Of a DNA stretch of 64,000 nt, positions 1 to 8,356 are shown one piece after another; the first letter of the stretch is position 1, and each line of letters begins with the position of its first letter. Source of the DNA: Pseudonocardia nigra (GTDB lineage: Bacteria; Actinomycetota; Actinomycetes; Mycobacteriales; Pseudonocardiaceae); the NCBI RefSeq assembly GCF_019396355.1, contig NZ_JAHKRK010000004.1, forward strand, positions 1 to 64,000. Reading direction: 5' to 3'. Under the pieces are notes generated by a model. It saw only the letters and a list, made by a program, of their open reading frames with translations, did not search any database and had not been told where the DNA came from. Both the position numbers and the translations under genes were made by a program.

Positions 1-1275
1 GGCGCCGCGGCGGCGTCGGGGCCGGCCGACCCGCCCCCGCCGCCACCGGTGCGGGTCGACACCCCCGCGGGGAGCAGGCCGGGGCCCGCCCCGGGCCTGC
101 GCAGACCCGAGCGCTGCACACCGCCCCCTGCCGACCCGGCCACCGCCCCGACCGGCCCCGACGCGCCGGGCTCCGCCCGCATGCAGCTCGCCAAGGTCCA
201 CCGGCTCGCCACCGGGCGCGGCCAGCTCATCGCGGTGATCGACACCGGGGTCTTCCCGCACCGGCTGCTCGGCGACCGGCTGCGCGGCGGCGGCGACTAC
301 CTCACCGGCGGCGACGGCCTCGACGACTGCGACGGGCACGGCACCGCCGTCGCCGGTCTGCTCGGGGCCGCCCCCGCGCCCGGCCGGGACGGCCGCGCAC
401 CTACACCGATCGGCATCGCCCCCGCTGCCGAGCTGCTCGCGATCCGGCAGTCGAGCCCGTCGTTCGAGGTGCCGGCGCCCGACGGCGGGCTGCGCCCGGC
501 GGGCGACACCGACACCCTTGCCGACGCCGTGGTACTCGCCGTCCGCGGCGGGGCGGACGTCGTCAACATCTCGGAGGCGGTCTGCCTGTCACCGGACCGC
601 GCGGCCGTGGCGGGCGCATCGCTGCATGCCGCGCTGCGGTACGCAGCAGCCGCGGACGTCGTGGTGGTGGCCGCGGCGGGCAACGCGGGGCCGTTGTCGT
701 GCGCGGCGCCGGGCCCGGAGCAGGTCGCCCTGCCCGGCTGGTACGACGCGGAGATCCTCACGGTGGGTGCGGTCGGGCCGGACGACGCGCCCGCGCCGTT
801 CACGGTGCCGGGCCCCTGGGTCGACGTCGCGGCGCCGGGCATCGGCCTGCGCTCGCTCGCCGTCGGGGGCGGCACCACCGGCAGCGGTCTCGACGGCACG
901 AGCTTCGCCGCGCCGTGGGTGGCCGGCCTGGCCGCGCTGGTGCGCGAGCGGTTTCCCGATCTGACCGCCGAGCAGGTGGTCGACCGGATCCTCGCCACCG
1001 CCCGCAGGCCGGCCGGTGGCCACAGCGCGGCCCTCGGCCACGGCGTGATCGACCCGGTGGCAGCGCTCACCGCGGTGCCCGCCGTGCTCGAACCGGCCCC
1101 GGAGGGCACGGTCGGGGTGCGGACCGCCGAACTGCCGGGCACCGCCCCGCGGGCCGCGCGGTCGGAGTCGCCGTGGCCGGTCGACGTGCTCGCGGTGGCC
1201 CTGCTCGCGCTCGCGAGTGGCGCGACGGCAACGCTGCTGCGGCGCCGGCCGGCGCGACCCCGACGGGTGCCCTGA
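1..1275 (+). CDS. mycP: Mycosin, ESX-4-type subtilisin-like serine protease (5' end outside window)
   Basis: Membrane-anchored S8 protease of a type VII secretion system, needed for secretion-complex stability. The frame is open back to base 1, so the signal peptide and true start lie upstream. A GTG at 49 is possible but would leave no signal sequence. Numbering from that GTG, the catalytic Asp is at about residue 65 (VIDTGV), His at about 97 (DGHGTAVAG), the oxyanion Asn at about 212 (AAAGNAGP) and Ser at about 285 (GTSFAAP). A C-terminal transmembrane helix at about residues 378-396 is followed by an Arg-rich tail. Pro-rich residues precede the catalytic domain, as in other mycosins. The convergent arrangement with eccB next to truA-rplQ matches mycP4/eccB4 of M. 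tuberculosis (established knowledge), hence the ESX-4 assignment. Confidence 0.9.
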   Translation, partial: GAAAASGPADPPPPPPVRVDTPAGSRPGPAPGLRRPERCTPPPADPATAPTGPDAPGSARMQLAKVHRLATGRGQLIAVIDTGVFPHRLLGDRLRGGGDYLTGGDGLDDCDGHGTAVAGLLGAAPAPGRDGRAPTPIGIAPAAELLAIRQSSPSFEVPAPDGGLRPAGDTDTLADAVVLAVRGGADVVNISEAVCLSPDRAAVAGASLHAALRYAAAADVVVVAAAGNAGPLSCAAPGPEQVALPGWYDAEILTVGAVGPDDAPAPFTVPGPWVDVAAPGIGLRSLAVGGGTTGSGLDGTSFAAPWVAGLAALVRERFPDLTAEQVVDRILATARRPAGGHSAALGHGVIDPVAALTAVPAVLEPAPEGTVGVRTAELPGTAPRAARSESPWPVDVLAVALLALASGATATLLRRRPARPRRVP

Positions 1276-1295
1276 CCCGACCATGCACACCTGGC

Positions 1296-1333
1296 GGTGG
1301 CCGTGCACGGCGCCGGACATGTGCACGGCCACC
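1296..1333. terminator. Bidirectional terminator-like hairpin between mycP and eccB
   Basis: Perfect 13-bp inverted repeat (GGTGGCCGTGCAC at 1296-1308 and its complement at 1321-1333) with a 12-base loop. It lies in the 79-bp gap between the convergent mycP and eccB stops. There is no T-tract, which is usual in high-GC actinobacteria. Confidence 0.7.
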
Positions 1334-1354
1334 CGCGCGTGTGCACGCCGGTCG

Positions 1355-2725
1355 TCAGCCCGGGCCCAGCACGTCGACGACGCGGTCGGCGGCCGTGATC
1401 CCCAGCGCGGCTGCGGTGGCGTCGTCGGCCACCCCGTGTGCCACCCCGGTGGCCGACACGAGCCACAGTGGCCCCGCGCCCGGCGTCCGTCCCGGCCCGG
1501 TGGCGCGCACGGGCCCACCGGGCCCGACGGCGACGGCGTCGATGTCCTCGCCGGCGTCGTCGGCCTGGGCGAGCGCGACCGGGGCGGTGCCGGAGGCCAC
1601 CGGCAGCCCGGCTCCGAACCACGCCGCCCCGTAGGGATCGCCGTCGGCGGCCCAGGTCCAGCACAGGGCCGGTGCCTCGGCCGCGCCGCGCAGCGGTGGT
1701 GCGGCCGCCGGCCACCCGGCGACGGGCAACTCTTCCACGAATGTGGCACGGGCGAGCACGTCGGCGCCGACGGGCACCACCGCGTGTGCGCCCGAGGCGA
1801 CCCGCAGGAGCTCCGCCACGGGTTCCGGCACCTCCTGCAGGCCGCTCGCGAGCACGACGAAGTACTGCGCCCGGCCGTCCACCCGCTCGGCGACCAGCAC
1901 GTCGCCGATGCGGCCCGGCAGCTCGCCGGGAGCGGGCTCGCCCCGCTGCGGCACGTGCGGGGTGGCGAGGACCGGGCCCTCCGGGAGCAGCGACACCAGC
2001 CCGGCGGACGCCGCCCGCGGCACCTCGTTGCGCAGGCCCAGCGCGACCATGAGCCCGCCGTCGCCCGTGTCGACGCGATGGCGGCGACCGCCCGCGACGA
2101 GCCAGGTGGAGCCGTCGGGCGCGGCCAGGAGCACCCGCTCTTCCGGCGGGAGCGGCGCGGACGGCGCCGCCCCGCCGATCACGGTGGTCGCGACGAGCGT
2201 CCCGTCGGCCGCGACCACGTCGCACACCGCCCACCGTGGGGCCACGCCCGACCCGTCCGGCCACACCGCGACCGCGCCCGGCACGGCTGCCGTGGCCGTC
2301 CGCGGTCCACCGTCGAGATCGGCATCGGGGACGAGGACGGGGGTGGCGGTGGCGGGATCGGCTTCGGTGGCCCCACCCCGGCGGAGCGCGGCGAGCACGA
2401 GCCGGCCCGCTGCCAGGTTCGCGACCGGCACCAGCCGGTCCGGATGGTGGGCCACGACGTACATCGCGCCCGAGCCGGCCCCGACGACGAGCGTGTTGCG
2501 GCGCCAGTCCGGGGCAGGCACCGCCCACGCGTACACCGCGACGCCGACGACACCGAGCAGCCCGAGCAGCACACCGGCGAGGGCGGCCCTGCGCTGCGAG
2601 CGGATCTGTTCGTGCAGGGGTACGGGGTCGCCGCGGACCAGCGCGGCGTCGAGCCTGCGCAGCCCGTACCGGTACGCGTCGGCCTGGTCCCGGGTGGCAG
2701 GCGCCCGCACGCTCGCTCTGGGCAC
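1355..2725 (-). CDS. eccB: Type VII secretion protein EccB (ESX-4-type)
   Basis: Single-pass core component of the ESX inner-membrane complex. The 456-aa product has the EccB N-terminus: a short cytoplasmic stretch with the conserved RDQADAYRYGLRRL-like motif at residues 12-25, then one transmembrane helix at about 48-68, then a large extracytoplasmic repeat domain. The length is near the family norm of 460-500. The start is GTG at 2725. A possible -10 box (TAGCGT, 2732-2737 on the minus strand) ends six bases before it, so the message may be leaderless. EccD, EccC and Esx partners are not in the window and should lie to the left. Confidence 0.92.
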   Translation of the reverse strand: MPRASVRAPATRDQADAYRYGLRRLDAALVRGDPVPLHEQIRSQRRAALAGVLLGLLGVVGVAVYAWAVPAPDWRRNTLVVGAGSGAMYVVAHHPDRLVPVANLAAGRLVLAALRRGGATEADPATATPVLVPDADLDGGPRTATAAVPGAVAVWPDGSGVAPRWAVCDVVAADGTLVATTVIGGAAPSAPLPPEERVLLAAPDGSTWLVAGGRRHRVDTGDGGLMVALGLRNEVPRAASAGLVSLLPEGPVLATPHVPQRGEPAPGELPGRIGDVLVAERVDGRAQYFVVLASGLQEVPEPVAELLRVASGAHAVVPVGADVLARATFVEELPVAGWPAAAPPLRGAAEAPALCWTWAADGDPYGAAWFGAGLPVASGTAPVALAQADDAGEDIDAVAVGPGGPVRATGPGRTPGAGPLWLVSATGVAHGVADDATAAALGITAADRVVDVLGPG

Positions 2726-2808
2726 CTCGCGACGCTAACCGGCGCGGCCCTCGTCCCGCGGGCGTTCGGCAGAAGAGGCGCCCGCCCGCCGGACGCGGGC
2801 GGCGCGCG

Positions 2809-3051
2809 TCACCGCGGCCCGGGTGCGTCCTGATCCGGCGCGATGGTCAGGTCGAGCGCACGCAGCACGGCCTGGAGCTGCTCGGCCGCGGTCTGGCCGC
2901 GACGCTCGCGCAGTTGCAACACGGCCCGGTTCACCTGGGCCGGGGTGACGACCCGTTCGCCGCGCGGAGCCGGGACGTGTGGCGTCCGCTCGGCCTCTGG
3001 GGCCGCCGGGCAGTCGGGTTCGGTCGGCCGCGTGGAGGGTGTCGGGATCAC
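2809..3051 (-). CDS. Small conserved-looking protein of unknown function
   Basis: I do not recognise this 80-aa product. The GTG start at 3051 is preferred because GGAG lies about seven bases upstream. An upstream extension to 3129 is possible but unsupported. The N-terminal half is Pro-rich and probably disordered. The C-terminal half (about residues 34-68) looks like amphipathic helices (QVNRAVLQLRERRGQTAAEQ). It is transcribed towards eccB, with 83 bp between its stop and the eccB start, so co-transcription is likely. A role in type VII secretion is only a positional inference. The 264 bp upstream, to the truA stop, are less GC-rich than the rest and may hold its promoter, but no clear box is visible. 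Confidence 0.55.
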   Translation of the reverse strand: MIPTPSTRPTEPDCPAAPEAERTPHVPAPRGERVVTPAQVNRAVLQLRERRGQTAAEQLQAVLRALDLTIAPDQDAPGPR

Positions 3052-3315
3052 GGCGTCTCCGTTCTGGTCGGCATGCTGGGGAGCGGGGCCGGGGCGGCCC
3101 GCGGTGCCGGAGCAACCGGATGGGGGCAAGGTACGTCTTCGGCGCCTTTGCCCGCATGGGGAAGAACGTAGATTTCGCCCCGATCACGGGGAGTGTAGGG
3201 AAAACAGCTCTTTCGGGCGAATCCGTCCTCGCGCGTCACCCTCCATCAGGGCGTGCCACGTACGGACGAGAAGCGCGGACCGCGCCCGCCCGACCCACCC
3301 CGGGTCACGGGCCGA

Positions 3316-4122
3316 TCACGGTGCGTCGGTCACGCGCAACCGGCGCGTCGCGTTCACGCGGTCCGCCAGCTCCGCGTCCGGCGGGTAGTCGACTCCGACG
3401 AGCGTGAGCCCGTGCGCGGGGGCGACACCGACCTCGCTGGCGCGCCCGCCGCGGGTCAGCAGCTCGGCGGGCCACGACACCGGCCTGCGGCCGCGGCCCA
3501 CGTCGAGCAACGCGCCGACCAGGCTGCGGACCATCGAGTGGCAGAACGCGTCGGCGGACACGGCCGCCTCCACCACTCCGTCGTCCGCGCGCGTCCAGGC
3601 CAGTCGTTGCAGCGCCCGCACCGTGGTGGCGCCCTCGCGCCGCTTGCAGAACGCGGCGAAGTCGTGCTCGCCGAGCAGGCCCGCGGAGGCGGCGTTCAGT
3701 GCCTCCACGTCCACGGGGTACGGCCAGGAGAGGGTGTCGCGGGCGCGCAGCGGCTCGGCGCCGTGCGGCGCCGTGGCGACGCGGTAGCGGTAGTGGCGGC
3801 GCAGTGCGCCGAACCGGGCATCGAAGGCGGGTGGGACCGGCACGATCGCACGCACCCGGACGTCGGGCGGCAGCAGGCGGGCGAGCCTGCGCACGAGCCA
3901 CGTGCCGTCGAGGTCGGCGGGCAGGTCGGCGTGCGCGACCTGGCCGGTGGCGTGCACTCCGGCATCGGTGCGGCCGGCGACGGTGAGCGCGACGGGCCGC
4001 CGCAGCACCCGCGAGAGCGACTCGGTGAGCTCGCCGCACACCGTGCGCCGTCCCGGCTGGATCGCCCAGCCCGAGAAGTCCGTGCCGTCGTAGGCGATGT
4101 CGAACCGGAACCGCGCCGACAG
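3316..4122 (-). CDS. truA: tRNA pseudouridine(38-40) synthase TruA
   Basis: Isomerises U38-U40 in the tRNA anticodon arm. The catalytic Asp lies in GRTDAGVHA. The conserved N-terminal segment [16 protein letters not shown] and the C-terminal [15 protein letters not shown] motif are present. The first ATG/GTG in this frame (GTG at 4041) lies after the essential N-terminal motif and cannot be the real start. No ATG, GTG or TTG was found upstream in frame through the first ~170 bases beyond the hairpin. The coordinate given is an in-frame CTG at 4122 with GAGG upstream. A second CTG at 4203 overlaps the rplQ TGA stop (CTGA) but would make the hairpin at 4150-4179 coding. Gene identity is certain; the start is not. 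Confidence 0.88.
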   Translation of the reverse strand: MSARFRFDIAYDGTDFSGWAIQPGRRTVCGELTESLSRVLRRPVALTVAGRTDAGVHATGQVAHADLPADLDGTWLVRRLARLLPPDVRVRAIVPVPPAFDARFGALRRHYRYRVATAPHGAEPLRARDTLSWPYPVDVEALNAASAGLLGEHDFAAFCKRREGATTVRALQRLAWTRADDGVVEAAVSADAFCHSMVRSLVGALLDVGRGRRPVSWPAELLTRGGRASEVGVAPAHGLTLVGVDYPPDAELADRVNATRRLRVTDAP

Positions 4123-4149
4123 CGCCTCGACCGCCTCGGAAACGCCGCG

Positions 4150-4179
4150 GAGCCCGCCGTCCGGAGGGACGGCGGGCTC
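4150..4179 (-). terminator. Hairpin between rplQ and truA
   Basis: Perfect 13-bp stem (GAGCCCGCCGTCC and its complement) with a 4-base loop, 20 bp after the rplQ stop. No T-tract follows. It probably ends or attenuates the rpoA-rplQ transcript before truA, or marks a processing point. It sits directly upstream of the problematic truA start. Confidence 0.65.
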
Positions 4180-4199
4180 GCGCGGGTGGTGCGGGTGGG

Positions 4200-4898
4200 T
4201 CAGGACTTCGCCTCGGGCTTGCCGGGCTCGTCCGCACTCGAGGTGCTCTCCTCCTCGGCCCGGGCCTCGGCGGCGGCCTCGGCGGTCGCGTCGGCCGCTT
4301 CCTCCGCCGCCACGGCAGCGTCCACCGCGTCGTCCGCGGCCTGGCTGCCCGGGCTGGCCTCGTCCGCCGCGACGGCGGCGTCGAGAGCCTTGTCGGCCGC
4401 GTCCTCGGCGGCGTCGGCCGCCTCGCCCGCGGTGGCGGCGTCGGCCGTGTCGCCTTCGACGGTCTCAGCAGCGGCCGGGGCCGGCTTCTGCTGCTGGGAC
4501 GCGGCGACGCGGCGCGCCCGGTCGGCCTCGTCGGTGACCGTCTTCTGCGCGACCAGCTCGATCACGGCCATGGGGGCGTTGTCGCCCTTGCGCGGCAGCG
4601 TCTTGGTGATCCGCGTGTAGCCGCCGTTGCGGTCGGCGAAGAACGGACCGATCTCGGCGACGAGCCGGTGCACGACCGACTTGTCCCGGATCACCTTCAT
4701 GATCTCACGGCGGTTGTGCAGGTCGCCCCGCTTCGCCTTGGTGATCAGGCGCTCCGCGTACGGCCGCAGCCGCCGCGCCTTGGCCTCGGTGGTGGTGATC
4801 CGGCCGTGCTCGAACAGCGCCGTGGCCAGGTTGGCCAGGATCAGCCGCTGATGGGCAGGTGACCCGCCGAGACGAGGCCCCTTGGTGGGCTGAGGCAT
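4200..4898 (-). CDS. rplQ: 50S ribosomal protein L17 with long Ala/Glu-rich tail
   Basis: L17 of the large subunit. Residues 1-120 are the standard fold (start [20 protein letters not shown]). Residues 121-232 form an extra low-complexity tail dominated by Ala, Asp and Glu, making the protein nearly twice the length of E. coli L17 (127 aa). Tails of this kind are known in actinobacteria, but this one is long. It starts two bases after the rpoA stop, so it is co-translated with rpoA. Confidence 0.97.
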   Translation of the reverse strand: MPQPTKGPRLGGSPAHQRLILANLATALFEHGRITTTEAKARRLRPYAERLITKAKRGDLHNRREIMKVIRDKSVVHRLVAEIGPFFADRNGGYTRITKTLPRKGDNAPMAVIELVAQKTVTDEADRARRVAASQQQKPAPAAAETVEGDTADAATAGEAADAAEDAADKALDAAVAADEASPGSQAADDAVDAAVAAEEAADATAEAAAEARAEEESTSSADEPGKPEAKS

Positions 4899-4900
4899 GG

Positions 4901-5944
4901 CTACAGCTGCTCCGTTTCTGCGTAGTCCTGGCCGTCGTCCCCGAACGTGTCGGGGTCGAACCCGTCGGAGCCGTACTCGGCGGCCGCGGCCGACGGGTCG
5001 AATCCGGGCGGGCTGTCCTTGAGGGCCAGGCCGAGGCCGACGAGCTTCATCTTGACCTCGTCGATCGACTTGGCGCCGAAGTTGCGGATGTCGAGCAGGT
5101 CGGCCTCGCTGCGGCCCACCAGCTCACCCACGGTGTGGATGCCCTCGCGCTTCAGGCAGTTGTAGGAGCGGACGGTGAGGTCCAGCTCCTCGATCGGCAT
5201 CGCGAAGGCCGCGATGGTGTCGGCCTCCTGCGGCGACGGGCCGATCTCGATGCCCTCCGCGTCGACGTTGAGCTCGCGGGCGAGCCCGAACAGCTCCACG
5301 AGGGTCTTGCCGGCCGAGGCCAGCGCGTCCCGCGGGGTGATCGAGGGCTTGGTCTCGACGTCGAGCACCAGCTTGTCGAAGTCGGTGCGCTGCTCGACGC
5401 GGGTGGCCTCGACCTTGTAGGTCACCTTGAGGACCGGCGAGTAGATCGAGTCGACCGGGATGCGGCCGATCTCGGCGCCGGTGGCCTTGTTCTGCATGGC
5501 CGGCACGTAGCCGCGGCCCCGCTCGACGACGAGCTCGACCTCGAGGCGGCCCTTGTCGTTCAGGGTGGCGATGTGCAGGTCCGGGTTGTGCACGGTGACA
5601 CCGGCCGGGGGCACGATGTCGCCTGCGGTGACCGGGCCGGGGCCCTGCTTGCGCAGGTACATGGTCACCGGCTCGTCCTCCTCGGAGCTCACGACGAGCT
5701 CCTTGAGGTTGAGGATGATGTCGGTGACGTCCTCCTTGACCCCGGGCACGGTGGTGAACTCGTGCAGGACGCCGTCGATGCGGATGCTGGTGACGGCCGC
5801 CCCCGGGATGGAGGAGAGCAGGGTACGCCGGAGCGAGTTGCCCAGCGTGTAGCCGAAGCCCGGCTCCAGCGGCTCGATGACGAACCGGGAGCGGGTGTCG
5901 ACGACCGATTCCTCGGCCAGTGCGGGACGCTGAGAGATCAGCAT
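4901..5944 (-). CDS. rpoA: RNA polymerase alpha subunit
   Basis: The 347-aa alpha subunit. The N-terminal domain (about residues 1-230) nucleates assembly with beta and beta' and contains the [14 protein letters not shown] signature. A linker leads to the C-terminal DNA-binding domain at about 245-315 ([26 protein letters not shown]), which contacts UP elements and activators. An acidic tail follows. A strong ribosome binding site (TAAGGAGG) lies about seven bases before ATG at 5944. Its place after rpsD and before rplQ is the universal alpha-operon order. Confidence 0.98.
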   Translation of the reverse strand: MLISQRPALAEESVVDTRSRFVIEPLEPGFGYTLGNSLRRTLLSSIPGAAVTSIRIDGVLHEFTTVPGVKEDVTDIILNLKELVVSSEEDEPVTMYLRKQGPGPVTAGDIVPPAGVTVHNPDLHIATLNDKGRLEVELVVERGRGYVPAMQNKATGAEIGRIPVDSIYSPVLKVTYKVEATRVEQRTDFDKLVLDVETKPSITPRDALASAGKTLVELFGLARELNVDAEGIEIGPSPQEADTIAAFAMPIEELDLTVRSYNCLKREGIHTVGELVGRSEADLLDIRNFGAKSIDEVKMKLVGLGLALKDSPPGFDPSAAAAEYGSDGFDPDTFGDDGQDYAETEQL

Positions 5945-5996
5945 GGGATGTGCCTCCTTAGCACCCGCGGCAACCGCTATTTGATGCCGCGGTGAA

Positions 5997-6025
5997 CCCC
6001 CGGCCCCACCCTGCGGGACCGGGGG
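5997..6025 (-). terminator. Hairpin between rpsD and rpoA
   Basis: An 11-bp GC stem (CCCCCGG arms extended through one G-T wobble) with a short loop in the 90-bp rpsD-rpoA gap, before the rpoA ribosome binding site. It could be a partial attenuator or processing site. No T-tract is seen. Confidence 0.45.
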
Positions 6026-6034
6026 AGCCGAGCC

Positions 6035-6640
6035 TTACTTGCTGTAAAGCTCGACGATCAGCTGCTCGGTGACCTGCGTGTCGATCTGAGAACGCTCGGG
6101 CAGCTGGTGGACCAGGATGCGCATGTTCGACGGGACGACCTGCAGCCACGCGGGAACCGGACGGTCGCCGAGGAGCTCCTTGGCGATGATGAACGGATCG
6201 GTGTTCATCGACTTCGGCCGGACGTCGATGATGTCGTAGCGCGACACCTGGAAGCTGGGGATGTCGACCTTCTTCCCGTTGACCAGGAAGTGGCCGTGGT
6301 TCACCAGCTGGCGGGCCATCCGCCGGGTGCGGGCGAGCCCGGCCCGGTAGACGACGTTGTCCAGGCGGGACTCGAGGATCTGCAGCAGGTTGTCGCCGGT
6401 CTTGCCGGGACGCCTGTTGGCCTCCTCGTAGTAGCGGCTGAACTGCCGCTCCAGGACGCCGTACGCGAAGCGCGCCTTCTGCTTCTCCTGCATCTGCAGG
6501 AGGTACTCGGTCTCCTTGATCCGGATCCGGCCGTGCTGGCCGGGCGGGTACGGACGACGCTCGAACGCCTGGTCGCCGCCGACGAGGTCGACCTTCAGCC
6601 GGCGGGACTTGCGGGTCATGGGTCCGGTGTAACGAGCCAT
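6035..6640 (-). CDS. rpsD: 30S ribosomal protein S4
   Basis: Primary 16S rRNA-binding assembly protein of 201 aa. The N-terminal region lacks the zinc-binding Cys set and starts MARYTGPMTRKSRRLKVDLVG, so it is the C-minus form. The S4 RNA-binding domain lies at about 90-155 (ARQLVNHGHFLVNG). It follows rpsK with an 18-base gap in the alpha operon. Confidence 0.98.
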   Translation of the reverse strand: MARYTGPMTRKSRRLKVDLVGGDQAFERRPYPPGQHGRIRIKETEYLLQMQEKQKARFAYGVLERQFSRYYEEANRRPGKTGDNLLQILESRLDNVVYRAGLARTRRMARQLVNHGHFLVNGKKVDIPSFQVSRYDIIDVRPKSMNTDPFIIAKELLGDRPVPAWLQVVPSNMRILVHQLPERSQIDTQVTEQLIVELYSK

Positions 6641-6659
6641 GTCTGGTTACTCCCTTTCC

Positions 6660-7067
6660 CTAGACCCGGCGCCGCTTGGGCGGCCGGCAGCCGTTGTGCG
6701 GCTGCGGGGTGACGTCGGAGATGGTGCCGACCTCGAGGCCGGCTGCCTGCAGCGAGCGGATCGCGGTCTCCCGGCCGGAGCCGGGGCCCTTCACGAACAC
6801 GTCGACCTTCTTCATGCCGTGCTCGGCGGCCTTGCGGGCGGCGCTCTCGGCGGCCATCTGCGCGGCGAACGGCGTGGACTTGCGCGAGCCCTTGAAACCG
6901 ACGTGGCCGGAGGAGGCCCACGCGATCACGGCACCGGTCGGGTCGGTGATCGACACGATGGTGTTGTTGAAGGTGCTCTTGATGTGCGCGTGGCCGTGCG
7001 CGACGTTCTTCTTCTCCTTGCGCCGGACCTTCTTGGGCCCGGACGCAGCGCGAGTGCGGGGCGGCAT
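6660..7067 (-). CDS. rpsK: 30S ribosomal protein S11
   Basis: Platform protein of the 30S subunit, 135 aa. It has a basic N-terminal extension and the canonical [15 protein letters not shown] region. The C-terminus ends in the usual [13 protein letters not shown] motif. The start codon overlaps the rpsM stop (ATG at 7067), so translation is coupled. Confidence 0.98.
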   Translation of the reverse strand: MPPRTRAASGPKKVRRKEKKNVAHGHAHIKSTFNNTIVSITDPTGAVIAWASSGHVGFKGSRKSTPFAAQMAAESAARKAAEHGMKKVDVFVKGPGSGRETAIRSLQAAGLEVGTISDVTPQPHNGCRPPKRRRV

Positions 7068-7447
7068 TACTTCTTACCTGCCTTCTTCTTGCCGGCGACC
7101 GTCTTCTTCGGGCCCTTGCGGCTACGGGCGTTGGTCTTGGTGCGCTGGCCGCGGACCGGCAGGCCCCGGCGGTGCCGGATCCCCTGGTAGGTGCCGATCT
7201 CGATCTTGCGACGGATGTCGGCCTGCACCTCACGGCGCAGGTCACCCTCGACGCGGTAGCTGTTCTCGATGTACTCGCGGAGCTTCGCGAGGTCCTCGTC
7301 GGTCAGATCGCGCGACCGCAGGTCCGGGCTGATCCCGGTTGCGTCGAGGATCTCCTTCGAGCGGGACCGGCCGATCCCGTAGATGTAAGTGAGCGCGATC
7401 TCCATCCGCTTCTCGCGGGGGAGGTCGACGCCGGACAGGCGTGCCAT
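7067..7447 (-). CDS. rpsM: 30S ribosomal protein S13
   Basis: Head protein of the 30S subunit that contacts the P-site tRNA and the B1 bridges, 126 aa. It starts [24 protein letters not shown] and contains the [19 protein letters not shown] motif. The Lys-rich C-terminus is normal. It is preceded by a 166-bp gap from rpmJ that holds a small GC hairpin at about 7542-7560 but no clear promoter. Confidence 0.98.
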   Translation of the reverse strand: MARLSGVDLPREKRMEIALTYIYGIGRSRSKEILDATGISPDLRSRDLTDEDLAKLREYIENSYRVEGDLRREVQADIRRKIEIGTYQGIRHRRGLPVRGQRTKTNARSRKGPKKTVAGKKKAGKK

Positions 7448-7613
7448 ACGGCGGGTTCTCCTCGTTCTGTCGACCAGGTCTGCTCGGCGCCCGTCCCGGT
7501 TCGCCTGGTGATCCGGGCCCCGGCCTGGTTCCGGGGGTGAACCGGGCCCGTGTGGCCCGGCAGGTGCGCTGAGTTCCTCTGTGTTGCTGCGTCTCCGCCT
7601 GCGACGGCGGCGA

Positions 7614-7727
7614 TCAGCCCTGGCGCTGCTTGTGGCGCAGGTTCTCGCAGATCACCATGACCCGCCCGTGACGGCGGATCACCTTGCACTTGTCGCAGAT
7701 CTTCTTGACGCTTGGCTGGACCTTCAC
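7614..7727 (-). CDS. rpmJ: 50S ribosomal protein L36 (zinc-binding form)
   Basis: A 37-aa product with a GTG start at 7727, beginning [15 protein letters not shown] and ending in NLRHKQRQG. The zinc ligands are present (CxxC at residues 11-14, a third Cys near 27 and His near 32), so this is the C-plus form, a target of Zur-controlled paralogue replacement in other actinobacteria. It lies between infA and rpsM, as is standard. Confidence 0.96.
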   Translation of the reverse strand: MKVQPSVKKICDKCKVIRRHGRVMVICENLRHKQRQG

Positions 7728-7755
7728 GTCCGTCGCTCTCTCGGTTGGTGGTGCG

Positions 7756-7977
7756 TCACTTGTACCGGTAGACGATGCGGCCACGGGTGAGGTCGTAGGG
7801 AGACAGCTCCACGACCACCCGGTCCTCGGGGAGGATCCGGATGTAGTGCTGCCGCATCTTCCCGCTGATGTGCGCGAGGACCCGGTGCCCGTTCTCCAGC
7901 TCCACGCGGAACATCGCGTTCGGCAGGGGTTCGACGACCCGGCCCTCGACCTCGATCGCCCCGTCCTTCTTGGCCAT
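7756..7977 (-). CDS. infA: Translation initiation factor IF-1
   Basis: Small OB-fold factor that occupies the ribosomal A site during initiation. The 73-aa product starts at ATG 7977 ([16 protein letters not shown]) and ends in [12 protein letters not shown] longer in-frame extension upstream has no family support. It is the first gene of the infA-rpmJ-rpsM-rpsK-rpsD-rpoA-rplQ operon. Confidence 0.97.
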   Translation of the reverse strand: MAKKDGAIEVEGRVVEPLPNAMFRVELENGHRVLAHISGKMRQHYIRILPEDRVVVELSPYDLTRGRIVYRYK

Positions 7978-8356
7978 GTCCTCCGCGTTCCGTGACGATG
8001 TACGTACTCTTGGATGTGCGTGCTGTACTGCCTGGTGCAGGCACGCCTCTACTCCAGGTCCGTGGGGTGCGGGAGGCACGACGGAACTGGCGGCAACGGG
8101 CGCGCCGAAACACCAGTGTACGACCGTTGCGGAGCGGTACGCACATGGGGTAGTGAGCGCCACGTTCGCGGGACGCACCACACGTGGATCCGGTACTGCG
8201 AGCAGCATGACGTACCGCCGCACGTCACTCGGCCTGCCGGAAATCGGACGTCGGATGTCGGGGGTCCCGGCTACCGTTGGCCTGCTCTTGACCTCAACTC
8301 CGGTTCACGGTGTGCCATGAGGCCGTGACGACCCGACCCACAGCGACTGGACGGCC
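7978..8356. other. Divergent intergenic region between infA and the MFS gene
   Basis: This 379-bp gap must contain the infA operon promoter (minus) and the MFS promoter (plus). It is the least GC-rich stretch nearby, especially 7990-8060. No convincing -35/-10 pair is visible for infA. A TTGACC hexamer at 8288-8293 could be a -35 for the MFS gene, but no good -10 follows at 17 bp. Confidence 0.5.

Noticed and set aside
297-2528. Long minus-strand frame spanning mycP antisense and part of eccB
   Set aside because: Crosses two recognisable genes and contains no domain.
3316-4041. truA starting at GTG 4041
   Set aside because: It would remove the conserved N-terminal [13 protein letters not shown] segment required for the fold.
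7542-7560. Small GC hairpin between rpmJ and rpsM as a terminator
   Set aside because: Only seven base pairs, and in a region of general GC repeats; not distinguishable from chance.
8286-8300. TTGACCTCAA considered as half of a SoxR/MerR-type operator before the MFS gene
   Set aside because: No inverted partner follows, and no MerR-family gene is adjacent.
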